DNA from: Megasphaera elsdenii
Lineage (GTDB): Bacteria; Bacillota; Negativicutes; Veillonellales; Megasphaeraceae
Direction of reading: 5' to 3'
Length of the DNA: 64,000 nucleotides
Assembly (NCBI RefSeq): GCF_020539865.1
Contig: NZ_JAJBQV010000010.1
Location: 1 to 64,000 of the forward strand
The position numbers were made by a program, and so were the translations under genes. The notes beneath the pieces were generated by a model. It saw nothing but the letters and a program-made list of their open reading frames with translations, was not told where the DNA came from and did not search any database. How positions within the stretch are numbered: position 1 is the first letter of the stretch; each line of letters opens with the position of its first letter. Positions 16,045 to 25,030 of the stretch are shown piece by piece.

Positions 16045-17028
16045 CTATTTTGTACGCTGGAACATGTACACGACGATGGACGGCTGCATGTTGTTGTGCG
16101 ATTGGTTGCCGCCTGTCGAAGAAAGACTATGGGAATGATTACCATCCCATGACGTATGCCCGTCCACTTGGTTTCCATGCCAACAGCCATCACCGTATCC
16201 GATAGCTGTTGGCGCATCATTGCCTTCGCAGGCATCCCACTGAAGGTTCCGCGGAAGCGCACCCGAAGACCAGTGTCGATGATTTCCACTATTGCCCACT
16301 GTATGCCCATGGGCCGGAGTTTCCGGAATCGTAAGGGTATGCTTTTCTTCGCCCAGCTTGTCCCCAGCCTTATACATGACTCCGCTGTCTGCTGCCCCGG
16401 CCCCAATCAGACAACGCCCCATAGCAAAGGCTACCCAGGTCGTCCCCGGCCAGTAGTTTGCAGGATTCTTCCCGTCCGCAGAAATGTAGATGGCATTGAC
16501 AGGGAATGGACATGCCTGGATTTTGGCCACGGCTTCCTCATCCATATCAGCGTAGGTGACCTTGCCCCAGCTGCCATTGCTGTGCAGGACGGTATTCAAT
16601 TTTCCTGCGGCCGGTGATGGGACCATGCCGCTCTGGCCTGCCGTCTTTTCACCGCAGCCGCCGAAATCCGGCAGGGTGATATCCTTCGTGCCGTCAAAGA
16701 CAACACGGTGGATCTTCCGACCCGTCTGCAGCTTCGAGGCACTGGCTGCATTGCCGCTAATGCCGCTGGCATGGGCCTTGGCATCGGTCAGATGGGCATT
16801 GATGTCGGCTGCCGTAGCAGAAATTCGCTCATAGAGCCGGGCATCATTGCTGACCAGCTGAGACACCGTCTTGTTCTGCTGGTTGAATACCACCGGGTCT
16901 TCTGAAAGATACTGCGGAAACAGCACATCATAATCCAGGGTATTATCCACCGCTTCTGTGGGACGTACTTCCTGTCCGGCACGGTCAGGGAAATCCTCCG
17001 ACCACTTCTCCTTGATATACTCAGCCAC
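16045..17028 (-). CDS. phage tail fibre/collar protein with HxH-rich tip
   Basis: 327 residues, GTG start overlapping the preceding gene. The N-terminal ~75 residues attach to the baseplate (TVSQLVSNDARLYERI helix). The C-terminal half is a tail-collar domain: YWPGTTWVAFAMGRCLIGAG, then clustered histidine motifs (HGHTVG, NHRHW, GNHSHSL, QSHNN) and the ending NNMQPSIVVYMFQR. This matches the metal-binding fibre tips of T4 short-tail-fibre type proteins, in which His pairs coordinate iron. Likely receptor-binding or membrane-piercing tip. Confidence 0.8.
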   Translation of the reverse strand: MAEYIKEKWSEDFPDRAGQEVRPTEAVDNTLDYDVLFPQYLSEDPVVFNQQNKTVSQLVSNDARLYERISATAADINAHLTDAKAHASGISGNAASASKLQTGRKIHRVVFDGTKDITLPDFGGCGEKTAGQSGMVPSPAAGKLNTVLHSNGSWGKVTYADMDEEAVAKIQACPFPVNAIYISADGKNPANYWPGTTWVAFAMGRCLIGAGAADSGVMYKAGDKLGEEKHTLTIPETPAHGHTVGNSGNHRHWSSGALPRNLQWDACEGNDAPTAIGYGDGCWHGNQVDGHTSWDGNHSHSLSSTGGNQSHNNMQPSIVVYMFQRTK

Positions 17029-17587
17029 TTGCCTTCACTCCTTTCCCGGATACGATGGTCGCTGTCGAGAACGTCGCCTCGCCATCCCAGTGGATCTTCC
17101 CGTTCCAGGAATAGCCCAGATAGATAGCATAGCCCAGATGGGCCGGCTTGTAGATATCGAGCTGGGCAATCAGCTTCGAGAGCGTTTCGGTATCCGTGTC
17201 ATTCATAATGCAGTACACCTTGAAATAATATTCTTCGTTCACTTCCTCGATATGCCCAACGCTGTACAAATTAATGATAGAGTTCATAAAATCCACCGTG
17301 GACACATCCACATGCTGCAACTTGAACAGAATCCGCTGTCTGCGGAACTCATCGGTATCCCCGTCACCGGGCTTGATGCCAAGGAATGATTCATAGAGCG
17401 GCAACGCCCAGGTGGCCGTGTTCACGAAGAAGTTATCCGCCAGATTTTGCAAAGCTAGCCGCAAACGGTTATGCTCCGTGCTGCAGGTATCCGCCGCTTT
17501 TTTGAACATCGGGTCTTTCGCCAGGAACCGGGGCAGATAGTCCAATACGTTGACTTCACTTTGGCGCATCCACTCATTCGCTGACAA
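17021..17587 (-). CDS. YmfQ/XkdU-like baseplate protein (DUF2313)
   Basis: 188 residues, probable TTG start with AAAGGTGGTG upstream, overlapping the gpJ-like gene by 14 bp. It contains VNVLDYLPRFLAKDPMFKK, FLGIKPGDGDTDEFRRQRIL and KPAHLGYAIYLG, the conserved pattern of DUF2313 proteins (Mu gp48, PBSX XkdU) that fill the baseplate wedge next to gpJ. No odd features beyond the start codon. Confidence 0.87.
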   Translation of the reverse strand: MSANEWMRQSEVNVLDYLPRFLAKDPMFKKAADTCSTEHNRLRLALQNLADNFFVNTATWALPLYESFLGIKPGDGDTDEFRRQRILFKLQHVDVSTVDFMNSIINLYSVGHIEEVNEEYYFKVYCIMNDTDTETLSKLIAQLDIYKPAHLGYAIYLGYSWNGKIHWDGEATFSTATIVSGKGVKASG

Positions 17588-18641
17588 TGCTCAGCACCAC
17601 CTTTCCGGCTACTGGAATCTGTTCATTGGTCAGGCTGATGTTTTCCGCCTTGCCATTGAGTTTCAAGTTCCGATAATCTGTAATCCCGTTTACGCCAAGG
17701 ATAAGCCGGCCAATCTGGGCCAGGCTGACGTAGGACAAGCTGAAACCTGTGTTCTTGAAATAGTCAGACACAACAGCAGCCACAGCCGCCACGTTGGCTG
17801 TGCCGTACACTTCTGCGGTGATATCCACTGCCAGAGGTGCCGGTGAAACCACCGTTACGGTGGCCCCGATAGGGCGCTGGGTCTCGATATACTGGGCCAC
17901 TTTCTGGATCAGCTCGTTCGAGGCTGATTCATTTTCTGCCGTCACGATGATGACTTTCACCGTGCCATTTCCAGCCCAGAGCGGGATGACCTTGCAGTTT
18001 CCCACACCGTCCACGGACATAGCCCAAGAGCGGTAATGATTGGCATTACCGGAAGTAATCGGCTGGCGGACCCGGAACAGAAGCCGTGTCAAAAGAGCCG
18101 CGTCAGTTTCCTCATCGGCCCCATCCGTGCATTTCTCTGGGTTGGTCACACTGTACACATTGGGAATGGAATAGGGGATTTCCGTAATCGTTCCCTTCGC
18201 CACGTTACCATTCACGCCCGCCTCTGCTGCCTGGACAGCGATTTCCACTTCCGTTCCATCCGCTGGAATCGTTGCCGACTCCGTAGTATAAAACCGCAGT
18301 CCGTCTTTGGTCTGGAATATGCTGCCGCGGATGATGTAGGCCCCGGACTGGCCGGTGACCGTGACACTGCCATTAGCCTGCACGGCCTGTTTCCGCTGGA
18401 TGCCGAACTCCTCAGCCCGGAGCGTCAGATAGTCGCCCCAGGCGGTCTCGGCAAAAGCCGCGTCTCGCAGCATGGCTATCTCGGCATAGCTGTTCTCGAA
18501 TTCCACGGCATTGGTATCAATCATGTCCCGGGCAAAAGAACCCTCGATGGCCGTCTTATCCGTATCGGTCAGCGTGTGCAGGGTCTGCACCATGCGGTTC
18601 TCAATCTGGTCTTTTGTCTGGGCATCAAACAAATTGCTCAT
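17574..18641 (-). CDS. baseplate J-like protein (XkdT/Mu gp47)
   Basis: 355 residues. Family hallmarks are GDYLTLRAEEFGIQRKQA near residue 60, the central segment VTNPEKCTDGADEETDAALLTRL with DEETD, and RPIGATVTVVSP. It is the main wedge protein of contractile-tail baseplates. It overlaps the XkdS-like gene by 4 bp (ATGA) and the DUF2313 gene by 14 bp, all one operon. Confidence 0.92.
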   Translation of the reverse strand: MSNLFDAQTKDQIENRMVQTLHTLTDTDKTAIEGSFARDMIDTNAVEFENSYAEIAMLRDAAFAETAWGDYLTLRAEEFGIQRKQAVQANGSVTVTGQSGAYIIRGSIFQTKDGLRFYTTESATIPADGTEVEIAVQAAEAGVNGNVAKGTITEIPYSIPNVYSVTNPEKCTDGADEETDAALLTRLLFRVRQPITSGNANHYRSWAMSVDGVGNCKVIPLWAGNGTVKVIIVTAENESASNELIQKVAQYIETQRPIGATVTVVSPAPLAVDITAEVYGTANVAAVAAVVSDYFKNTGFSLSYVSLAQIGRLILGVNGITDYRNLKLNGKAENISLTNEQIPVAGKVVLSIVSE

Positions 18642-19087
18642 GCAAGGCTCCTTTCTGCGGTAATCGTGATGTTTTCATCGCTGTAAATAGATGTCACATC
18701 CACCAAAATGAACAAGTCATCTTTCTCCCGCCTTTCCACGTCCACCCGGTTGATCCGTGCAATATAGGGATTGACGGCCAGCCCCTCCCGGATGTTCTGG
18801 CAGATCTGGTCTGCTGTATAGACGCTGTTGGGCATCGTTCCCTGATAGGGTTCAATGGTAATGCCGTATTCATCATGGTAGGCCAGATACCGATATCGTT
18901 CCGTCATCAGGGCTTTATAAATCCACACCCTGAGGGCCTCGTCTTCCGTCACAGTGATGTTGTTCCCGTTCTCGTCATAGCGGAACCGATGCTTCTCAAA
19001 GTCATAGCCGTATTCCGAAAGGAGCGGCAATGTTTCTCTGGAACTGGCATCCGCTCCGGATGCCAAGGCCACAAAAGGATCAGCCAT
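18638..19087 (-). CDS. baseplate protein XkdS-like (DUF2634, gp25-like)
   Basis: 149 residues. The central region EALRVWIYKALMTERYRYLAYHDEYGI and the end region VNPYIARINRVDVERREKDD match the DUF2634/gp25-lysozyme-fold baseplate subunit. It overlaps both neighbours by a few bases, as in PBSX. Confidence 0.87.
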   Translation of the reverse strand: MADPFVALASGADASSRETLPLLSEYGYDFEKHRFRYDENGNNITVTEDEALRVWIYKALMTERYRYLAYHDEYGITIEPYQGTMPNSVYTADQICQNIREGLAVNPYIARINRVDVERREKDDLFILVDVTSIYSDENITITAERSLA

Positions 19088-19499
19088 ATCCGTCCAACCT
19101 CACAATCTCATCTAAAATCACATACTGCTGGATTTTCCCGTTCACCAGCATGGGCATGATGGCGACTTTCATGCCCGGCTTCAGCGTATCCGTGGTAATC
19201 ACCGAATCGGTGTAGTCGTTATGGATGTCGTGGTTATGCGACTGATACGCCGCATCCCCGCTGCCGCCTGCCCGGTTCTGCGTAGCCGATACCAGATGGC
19301 CCCGGGCCGTCCTGCCGTAGCCTGCCAGAAGGTAATGGGAAATCCACAGCTCCTCTTTGGTCAGGACGATGCCATTGTATTTCACCTGGATGTCCGGCGG
19401 AGATTGGAGTATCTCGCCAATCTGGATAGACGGGCTGTTGCTGCTCCTTGACACCTGCTCCATGAGGTTCAGCAGGCTGATGTATGGATTTTTCTGCAT
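19080..19499 (-). CDS. tail protein XkdR-like (DUF2577)
   Basis: 139 residues, starting MQKNPYISLLNLMEQV with the conserved ILQSPPDIQVKYNGIVLTKEELWISHYLL segment and the closing GMKVAIMPMLVNGKIQQYVILDEI. This is the DUF2577 family between the XkdQ and XkdS genes in PBSX-like tails. Probably a hub/baseplate adaptor (OB-fold, gp5-like region). Confidence 0.87.
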   Translation of the reverse strand: MQKNPYISLLNLMEQVSRSSNSPSIQIGEILQSPPDIQVKYNGIVLTKEELWISHYLLAGYGRTARGHLVSATQNRAGGSGDAAYQSHNHDIHNDYTDSVITTDTLKPGMKVAIMPMLVNGKIQQYVILDEIVRLDGYG

Positions 19500-19505
19500 C
19501 TCCCG

Positions 19506-21020
19506 TCACCCCCTCGACGTCTTGATGATGGTCGCCGGATAGTAGTCGCTCCCCATGTCGATGCTCCCTTCGTAATGATGGAAACAGCCGTACACATTGG
19601 AGCTGTTGCCCCAGCAGCCGCCGTTGCCGTCATAGACCACCACATGCCAGTTCGGGTCCGGCTTGCTGTAGCGGTTGTACATGATGATGTCGCCTTTCTC
19701 CAGCTGTGCCGGGTCGTAGGGAATCGCCAGTCCCTGGGCTTCGGCATCGGCCCGGAGCTGGTCGCAGCCTTTGACGTTGTTGTTGTATTCCCGGGCAGCA
19801 AAGGGCGAATAACCAGCCGCGGCAACCGTCGCCCGGTCCACACAGCCATTGGAGCCATAAGGCGAAACGGTGCCATCAAAATTCTCCATGCACGAATCCA
19901 CCACATCGCCTCCGGCCGCATTCCCGCTCATGGACGCCCCGCTCTTACTTCCTGAAGCGGCCGATGCAGGCGGCACGTAATCCGGGTTGGCGTTGTACGA
20001 TGCACTGTCCAGTTCCTGCTTCTGCTCATCCAGCAGCTTGTTGAAGACCAGGTGCAGATCCATGGTGTGCCTGTTCCCCTCGATCCGATGGCTGTCCGAC
20101 TTGATGAAGAAACGCCCTTTGAGCTGTTCTTCCTGGATGTCCACGGAAAATCCGGCGATGCACTGGATATGGCCGAGCGCCTTGACAGCCATGTCATGGG
20201 CAACGGTCTTCAGCATGGCCCGGGCCTGCGAGGCATCGTCCTGCTTAGGGTCGGCCTTGCAGATGGCCTGGATGGTGCCGAAGCGTTCGATGTCGGTGCC
20301 ATTCGGCATCTCGCCTTTCGTCTGGCCTGCGCTGTCTACCACGACTACTTTCGACACCATGTCTTCGATAGACTCGGACACGGACGCCCCGGTAAGATTC
20401 GTTTCATCGCTGATGAGGAAGTCCTCCACCACCTGATCATTGGTACAGACCACATTCAGCTTACCGTCCGTCATGTAGATGTGATACCCCTTGCCATCCT
20501 GTGCCGACTGGTAAGACAGCGCCTGCTTGATGGCATCGGTCGCTGAGATGTCATCGGCAATGAAACTGCACACCACAGAAAGGTCCGGCATCGTCCCGGC
20601 TTCGATGGTAAAGTCATGGATGGTCTGCCGGATGGCATCGGCAACGGTCACGCTGGCGTACTTCCGGGTAATGCGGGATTTGGCCAGATAGATGATATTG
20701 TCAAAGGCCACAAAGCGCATAGCATAGGACTCGCTGTCCCGGCTCCGGGAAAAGATGCGCCCTTGGAAAACGGGGTACGTCTCCTGCGTGACCTCATCGG
20801 TATAGGAAAAACACACTTCATCGCCCAGCTCCAGAACGGCATTCGTCCAGTCCTTGTCTTTCGTGGTATAGGCGATGTCAAATTCCAGTTTTCTCCCGGC
20901 CTGCTCCACATCGCCCGACCAGGTATAGGAAAGGACGTAAGCAGACAAGTCCGTGTTCTGCAGCTTGCCTGCCTGCTGGTTTTCCGTATCTGCCTTATTT
21001 ATCTTTGCCAACTGGAACAT
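19506..21020 (-). CDS. tail hub protein XkdQ-like fused to a cysteine peptidase/CHAP-like domain
   Basis: 504 residues if the third ATG is used (AAAAGGA 9 bases upstream); the frame opens at 21029. Residues 1–335 are the XkdQ/gpD-like hub (YVLSYTWSGDVEQAGRKLEF start). After a Ser/Gly linker (about 350–372) comes a domain absent from plain XkdQ: NGCVD (Cys about 393), then NWHVVVYDG (His about 459) and GNSSNVYGC. A Cys followed by His on a beta-strand is the CHAP/C39/NlpC-type catalytic layout, so it likely cuts peptidoglycan during tail penetration. Confidence 0.85.
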   Translation of the reverse strand: MFQLAKINKADTENQQAGKLQNTDLSAYVLSYTWSGDVEQAGRKLEFDIAYTTKDKDWTNAVLELGDEVCFSYTDEVTQETYPVFQGRIFSRSRDSESYAMRFVAFDNIIYLAKSRITRKYASVTVADAIRQTIHDFTIEAGTMPDLSVVCSFIADDISATDAIKQALSYQSAQDGKGYHIYMTDGKLNVVCTNDQVVEDFLISDETNLTGASVSESIEDMVSKVVVVDSAGQTKGEMPNGTDIERFGTIQAICKADPKQDDASQARAMLKTVAHDMAVKALGHIQCIAGFSVDIQEEQLKGRFFIKSDSHRIEGNRHTMDLHLVFNKLLDEQKQELDSASYNANPDYVPPASAASGSKSGASMSGNAAGGDVVDSCMENFDGTVSPYGSNGCVDRATVAAAGYSPFAAREYNNNVKGCDQLRADAEAQGLAIPYDPAQLEKGDIIMYNRYSKPDPNWHVVVYDGNGGCWGNSSNVYGCFHHYEGSIDMGSDYYPATIIKTSRG

Positions 21021-21729
21021 TTTCATCATTCCTTTTCAGGTTCATGGTCGTCAGCCGGATGATGTCACCCGTTTTCAGGCCGCCGTTTCGGATGATGCTG
21101 CGGTAGACCTGGAACTTGGAGAACTGCTCCTTATTGAGCGTGACCGATTTTCCGACGGCCCGGCCCACGACATTGCCGATGCTGTCGCCCGGATAATAGG
21201 TGATATTCTTCTTCAGCTTCTGCCAGAACGACCCAGGGCGTTTCTTCAGCCCCGTTGCCGGGTCCGTTTTCCCTGTTTCCGCCGCTGTGACATAGCGGTA
21301 TTCCATCAGTCCCAGTTCATAATACACATCCCCGCTTCCATCCTTCTCCCCAAACTTGAAGGAGCTGATCAGGCAGGGCATGGAGATGGGCGTGTCCGAT
21401 ACCGTGAGCTGGCAGACCTCGCCGCCTGTACGCATGGCTTCCAGTTCGGCAATATAGGTATAAGGCGACAGCGTCATCACGGCAAAGGGATAATCCTGGG
21501 CCGGGAAAAATCCCGCCAGTGTCAGGGACTTCAGCCCGGTCCTGCCTTTCATGAGATACTCCCCGTAGTTGTTGATGTTCACCGTACCATGGTTCGTATT
21601 GACAGAAACCATCAGTTCCGAAGGAAGCACGGGAAAGGTCACGACAGAGCTGCCCGCGGCCAGGGAAATTGTCAGGTCCTGTGACGCTTGCCCGATGGCG
21701 TTCAGGATGGATTCTAAGAATGAGGCCAT
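20995..21729 (-). CDS. tail protein XkdP-like with degenerate LysM-type end
   Basis: 244 residues. The first part (FPVLPSELMVSVNTNHGTVNINNYGEYLMKGR) is typical of XkdP, which joins tape measure and hub. The C-terminal region TYYPGDSIGNVVGRAVGKSVTLNKEQFSKFQ…GLKTGDIIRLT has the spacing of a LysM-like module. Its ATG shares a base with the tape-measure stop, and its end overlaps the hub gene. Confidence 0.85.
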   Translation of the reverse strand: MASFLESILNAIGQASQDLTISLAAGSSVVTFPVLPSELMVSVNTNHGTVNINNYGEYLMKGRTGLKSLTLAGFFPAQDYPFAVMTLSPYTYIAELEAMRTGGEVCQLTVSDTPISMPCLISSFKFGEKDGSGDVYYELGLMEYRYVTAAETGKTDPATGLKKRPGSFWQKLKKNITYYPGDSIGNVVGRAVGKSVTLNKEQFSKFQVYRSIIRNGGLKTGDIIRLTTMNLKRNDENVPVGKDK

Positions 21730-23849
21730 CAGATGGTCGCTCCTTTCATGCGGTTCATGCCGTACAGCCGGATCTTTTCTACCAGCTTGTCGGCTACAGC
21801 ATCGATGTCCTGCTGGCTGCGGACGTTCATCGTATCGATGCGGATAGTAATAGAGCGGCTCCCTGCGTTCATGGCCTGCCGGATGCTTTCATCATGCGGG
21901 ACCACGGTACTGCCGTTTGGCAGGTGGACCAGTTCGCCCCGGTGGTCTTCGTTGATGACCGCAAAGCCGCCGTCAAAGTTCTCGACGCCTCTGGCAAAAT
22001 GACTGATGGGTTCAATATTGAATCCCACATGAGTCGGCGCCCCGCCCGTCAGAGACGGGATGTCGATGGACAGGCCGTTGATGCTGGCAATGAGTCCGTT
22101 CACCTGGTCAATGACCCAGTTCACGCCGCTCCGGAAAGTATCCTTGATGCTTTCCCAGATGCTGGAAGCCGTCTCGCTGATGCCGTTCATGGCCCCGTCC
22201 CAGGCCGAAGCAATCCATTGCATCCCGGCATCCACGGCATCCGACACCGCCCGGACGGCCTGTTCGATATACTGCGAAACCGTATCCCAGTTGCTCCAGA
22301 GGAGATACAGCCCTGCGATGAGGGCAGCGATGACGATAAGGATGGGATTGGCCATCGCTGCTGCGCCGACTGCCCGGATGACCGTAATCATCATCCTGCC
22401 CACGGTCAGGAAGGTACTGCCCATGCCTTTGGCAACAATGGCGATGCCTCTCGCCACCGTGACGAGTCCTTTGAACTGGACAGCCAGGTATTTCGATACG
22501 CTCCCGGCCTTGCTGATGCCCGCGGCGATGGAGCTGAACGTCCCGAAGGCCCGTCCGCCTATCGTCAGCACCCGGCCCAGGGTGGAACCGAAGAGCTGGA
22601 AGGTCACGATGCCGAAAGCCACTTGGCCGATCAGGGCCTTCTGCTCCGGCGTCAGGGACCGGAACCAGGCCGCCAGTTCCTTCACCCGCAGGGACATGGC
22701 CTTGAAATAAGGGGTGAACGAAACCGCCAGGTCCATCCCGGCATTCTTCAGCTGGTTCATGGTAATCTGCATCTGCTCCGACGGGGTCAGCATCTTCTCA
22801 TAGGCTTCCCGGGTCATGCCGGCAGACTGGGCCATCTGATTCATGACCTTATCGAAATCCCCGGCTCCCTTGCCTGTCAGAACCAGGATGCTGTTCAATC
22901 CTTCGACGGAACCAAAGAGCTGGGCCATCTGTTCGGCATCACCGCCGGTGGCCCGCTTCACTTCGTCCAGGAACTTCACCCATCCTACGCTCTGCAAATG
23001 AGCCGCGTTGAACTCAAGGCCATGGGACTGAGCCAGTTTCGCCGCTTCAGAAGACGGCTTCAGGATGTTGCTGTAAGCCGCCTTGAGTCCCGTAATGGCT
23101 TCGCTCGTAGCGATACCGTTTTTGGTAAGGACAGCGATGGAGCCAAAGAGTTCCTGCGTAGTAACGTTGAGCTGGGCGGCAATGGGGATGACGTTGCCCA
23201 TGGACTGGGCCATCTCGCCAAAGGATGTCTTGCCGAAGTTCTGTGCCAGGAGCATCTGGTCCGTCACCGCCGCAGCCTCTTCTGCCGATTTTCCATAGGC
23301 ATTGAGGACAGTCGTGACACCGTTTACGGCAGTTGTCGTATCCGTGAACCCGGCCTTGGCGGCGATGGTCATATCCTTGACAAAGCCTACAGCATGGCCG
23401 GCATCGACACCTGCCGAGATGGCCTGGTAGACCGATTCAGAAAGGTCGGCAACGCCTGCCCCGGTTTCATCGCTGACAGCACGGATCTCATCACTGACCT
23501 TCTGCATGGAAACGACCGTCGTATCCACCAGGGTAGAAATCTTGGCGATGCCACCCGCAAAGTCACTGTGCAGCTTGAAGCCTGCCGTTGCGGCTGCCAG
23601 GATGGGGGCTGACAGCAGGGCCATCTTGTCCGACAGGCTGGAAATCTTGCTTCCCGTCTGCTCGATGCTCTTTGCCGTCCGCTTCTGGATGCGCTCATGC
23701 TCCGTCAGCTTGTCCGACAGGCCGCTGACCGATTGTTTCGCCGCCGCCATCTGGGCCTTCATGCTTCCCAAGCTGGCATTGACGCTCCGTACCGTCGGCG
23801 TGAACAAATCCCGCAGCCGGATGGCGGCATCGATAACGTTATTGGCCAC
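21729..23849 (-). CDS. phage tail tape measure protein
   Basis: 706 residues, GTG start with GAGGTG. TP901-type tape-measure core (about 60–380: SDEIRAVSDETGAGVADLSESVYQAISAGVDAGHA). A hydrophobic, glycine/alanine-rich stretch with membrane-like segments follows (about 440–530, ANPILIVIAALIAGLYLLWSNWD), then a C-terminal part ending in a Arg-rich region. It sets tail length and may help DNA pass the inner membrane. At 706 residues it predicts a rather short tail. Confidence 0.93.
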   Translation of the reverse strand: MANNVIDAAIRLRDLFTPTVRSVNASLGSMKAQMAAAKQSVSGLSDKLTEHERIQKRTAKSIEQTGSKISSLSDKMALLSAPILAAATAGFKLHSDFAGGIAKISTLVDTTVVSMQKVSDEIRAVSDETGAGVADLSESVYQAISAGVDAGHAVGFVKDMTIAAKAGFTDTTTAVNGVTTVLNAYGKSAEEAAAVTDQMLLAQNFGKTSFGEMAQSMGNVIPIAAQLNVTTQELFGSIAVLTKNGIATSEAITGLKAAYSNILKPSSEAAKLAQSHGLEFNAAHLQSVGWVKFLDEVKRATGGDAEQMAQLFGSVEGLNSILVLTGKGAGDFDKVMNQMAQSAGMTREAYEKMLTPSEQMQITMNQLKNAGMDLAVSFTPYFKAMSLRVKELAAWFRSLTPEQKALIGQVAFGIVTFQLFGSTLGRVLTIGGRAFGTFSSIAAGISKAGSVSKYLAVQFKGLVTVARGIAIVAKGMGSTFLTVGRMMITVIRAVGAAAMANPILIVIAALIAGLYLLWSNWDTVSQYIEQAVRAVSDAVDAGMQWIASAWDGAMNGISETASSIWESIKDTFRSGVNWVIDQVNGLIASINGLSIDIPSLTGGAPTHVGFNIEPISHFARGVENFDGGFAVINEDHRGELVHLPNGSTVVPHDESIRQAMNAGSRSITIRIDTMNVRSQQDIDAVADKLVEKIRLYGMNRMKGATI

Positions 23850-23909
23850 GCTGTTTCACCTCACTTCAAAAGAATCCATCCTGCCGCTTTTCAAGCAGCC
23901 AGAATCGTG

Positions 23910-23915
23910 TACAAT
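23910..23915 (+). promoter_or_regulatory. possible -10 box of the lipoprotein moron
   Basis: TACAAT preceded by TG one base too close; a weak TTTTCA lies 16 bp upstream. About 38 bases before the start codon of the plus-strand lipoprotein gene. Pattern only. Confidence 0.35.
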
Positions 23916-23952
23916 AAAAGAAAAAAGACATTACGCAGAAAGGATGATGGTT

Positions 23953-24450
23953 ATGAAGCCTGAAAAAGCAGGAAAAAATGGTTTCATCGTTTTTCATAAA
24001 GTATCGTTAACCATTTTTTTATCGGCTATCATTTTTTTTATGTCGGGCTGTGGCAGCACCACTACCACAAACAGTACCCACAAAACAAAACCACAACAAA
24101 TTGAATCTTCAAAAACTGATTTCGAAGCTGAGTTAAAAGCTGATGGTGAAGCATATAAAAAGGAACTGAAAAGACTCAAGGAAGAGTCTATTAAAGCTCA
24201 CAGCAGTACCTCTAGTGATAACAATAATTACGATTACTACGATGATTACTATAATACTAATGAAGGAACCTATGACGAAGGATATGATAAGGGCCACGAA
24301 GACGGCTATTTTGATTTAGGGTACGACCCAGAATATGAAAACGATGATTATATGGATGGTTATGAAGAGGGTTTTTCAGAAGGAACATCTTCTCTAGAAG
24401 AAGAAAATCAAGATGACCTTGAATGGGAAGATAAATACTCTAGGAGATAA
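23953..24450 (+). CDS. moron: acidic lipoprotein inside the tail operon
   Basis: 165 residues. AAAGG lies 9 bases before the third in-frame ATG, which I chose. A signal peptide (KVSLTIFLSAIIFFMSGC) ends in a lipobox-like MSGC, so it should be a lipid-anchored envelope protein. The mature part is Lys/Glu-rich, then has Tyr/Asp/Gly-rich units of the form Asp-x-Gly-Tyr-x-x-Gly (EGYDKGHEDGYFDLGY, MDGYEEGFSEG). It lies on the plus strand between tail genes read the other way, has its own promoter-like box, and is much more AT-rich than its neighbours: a moron expressed in the lysogen. Function unknown; superinfection exclusion is one guess. Its last 11 bp overlap the frameshift extension of the tail chaperone. 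Confidence 0.8.
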   Translation: MKPEKAGKNGFIVFHKVSLTIFLSAIIFFMSGCGSTTTTNSTHKTKPQQIESSKTDFEAELKADGEAYKKELKRLKEESIKAHSSTSSDNNNYDYYDDYYNTNEGTYDEGYDKGHEDGYFDLGYDPEYENDDYMDGYEEGFSEGTSSLEEENQDDLEWEDKYSRR

Positions 24451-24600
24451 CTTTTTTCTCTTCCCGTTCTTCCATCTCATATCGGATAAAAGCGTACAGT
24501 ACTTGCCGTTCGCCATAGCCCAGTTTCATGACCGCTGACGGCAGCAGGTGATGCTCCCGGAACAGGAGATACATCGCCTGCACTTCGCCATCGGTCCGGA
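24440..24600 (-). CDS. -1 frame extension of the tail assembly chaperone
   Basis: Open frame of 54 codons reached only by -1 slippage at 24604–24610. It reads LIRTDGEVQAMYLLFREHHL, then LPSAVMKLGYGERQVLYAFI and a charged end, stopping at TAG 24440–24442. It has no start of its own and continues the upstream frame directly past its stop, giving a 192-residue long form. This mirrors the gpG/gpGT arrangement of lambda and the XkdN region of PBSX-like phages. The long form recruits tail protein to the tape measure. Confidence 0.8.
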
Positions 24601-25017
24601 TCAGTTTTTTACGGCTTTGTCCGCCTTTTCCTGGGTCGTATAACCGTTGAGTTCCGTAATCTGTGCCGTGAGGTCGGCGATTTCGCCTGCCAGGAAGAGC
24701 TTGCGGATGATGTCGCCAGGGAGTACGGCCCCGAATTTTTCCAGCAGGTCCTTGTTCTTGAGGTCCGGGTCGGCAATCCCCGCCAGGAGTGTCTGGGTCT
24801 GCATCTGGTAAATGTCTACATTATCGGCATTGCCATTAGTGAAATCTACAGCCATCTTCTGGATATCTGCATAGCGTTCCGGGTCGATGGCCCGGAGCGT
24901 GATGACGAAATCGAAGCCGAACAACTTCGAGAGCCGTTCCATCTTCACTTTCTTTTCAGGCCGTTCGGCCAGCTTGTTCACTACATCGGCTTTCAGCAGC
25001 CGGTCTACCATATTCAT
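24601..25017 (-). CDS. tail assembly chaperone (XkdN-like), short form
   Basis: 138 residues, GGAG 9 bases upstream. XkdN-type sequence (MVDRLLKADVVNKLAERPEK…FGFDFVITLRAIDPERYADI), located between tail tube and tape measure as expected. The stop TGA (24601–24603) directly follows the slippery heptamer A-AAA-AAC, so a fraction of ribosomes should make the longer product. Confidence 0.88.
   Translation of the reverse strand: MNMVDRLLKADVVNKLAERPEKKVKMERLSKLFGFDFVITLRAIDPERYADIQKMAVDFTNGNADNVDIYQMQTQTLLAGIADPDLKNKDLLEKFGAVLPGDIIRKLFLAGEIADLTAQITELNGYTTQEKADKAVKN
24604..24610 (-). other. -1 ribosomal frameshift site A-AAA-AAC
   Basis: Canonical X-XXY-YYZ heptamer in the correct phase (zero-frame codons GTA AAA AAC TGA). 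The zero-frame stop is immediately 3', which favours pausing. Confidence 0.82.
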
Positions 25018-25030
25018 ATGCTTGTTCTCC

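Noticed and set aside
21669..23612. 647-codon plus-strand open frame over the tape measure gene
   Set aside because: Antisense of a well-supported gene, His/Arg/Gly-rich nonsense composition, no ribosome site.
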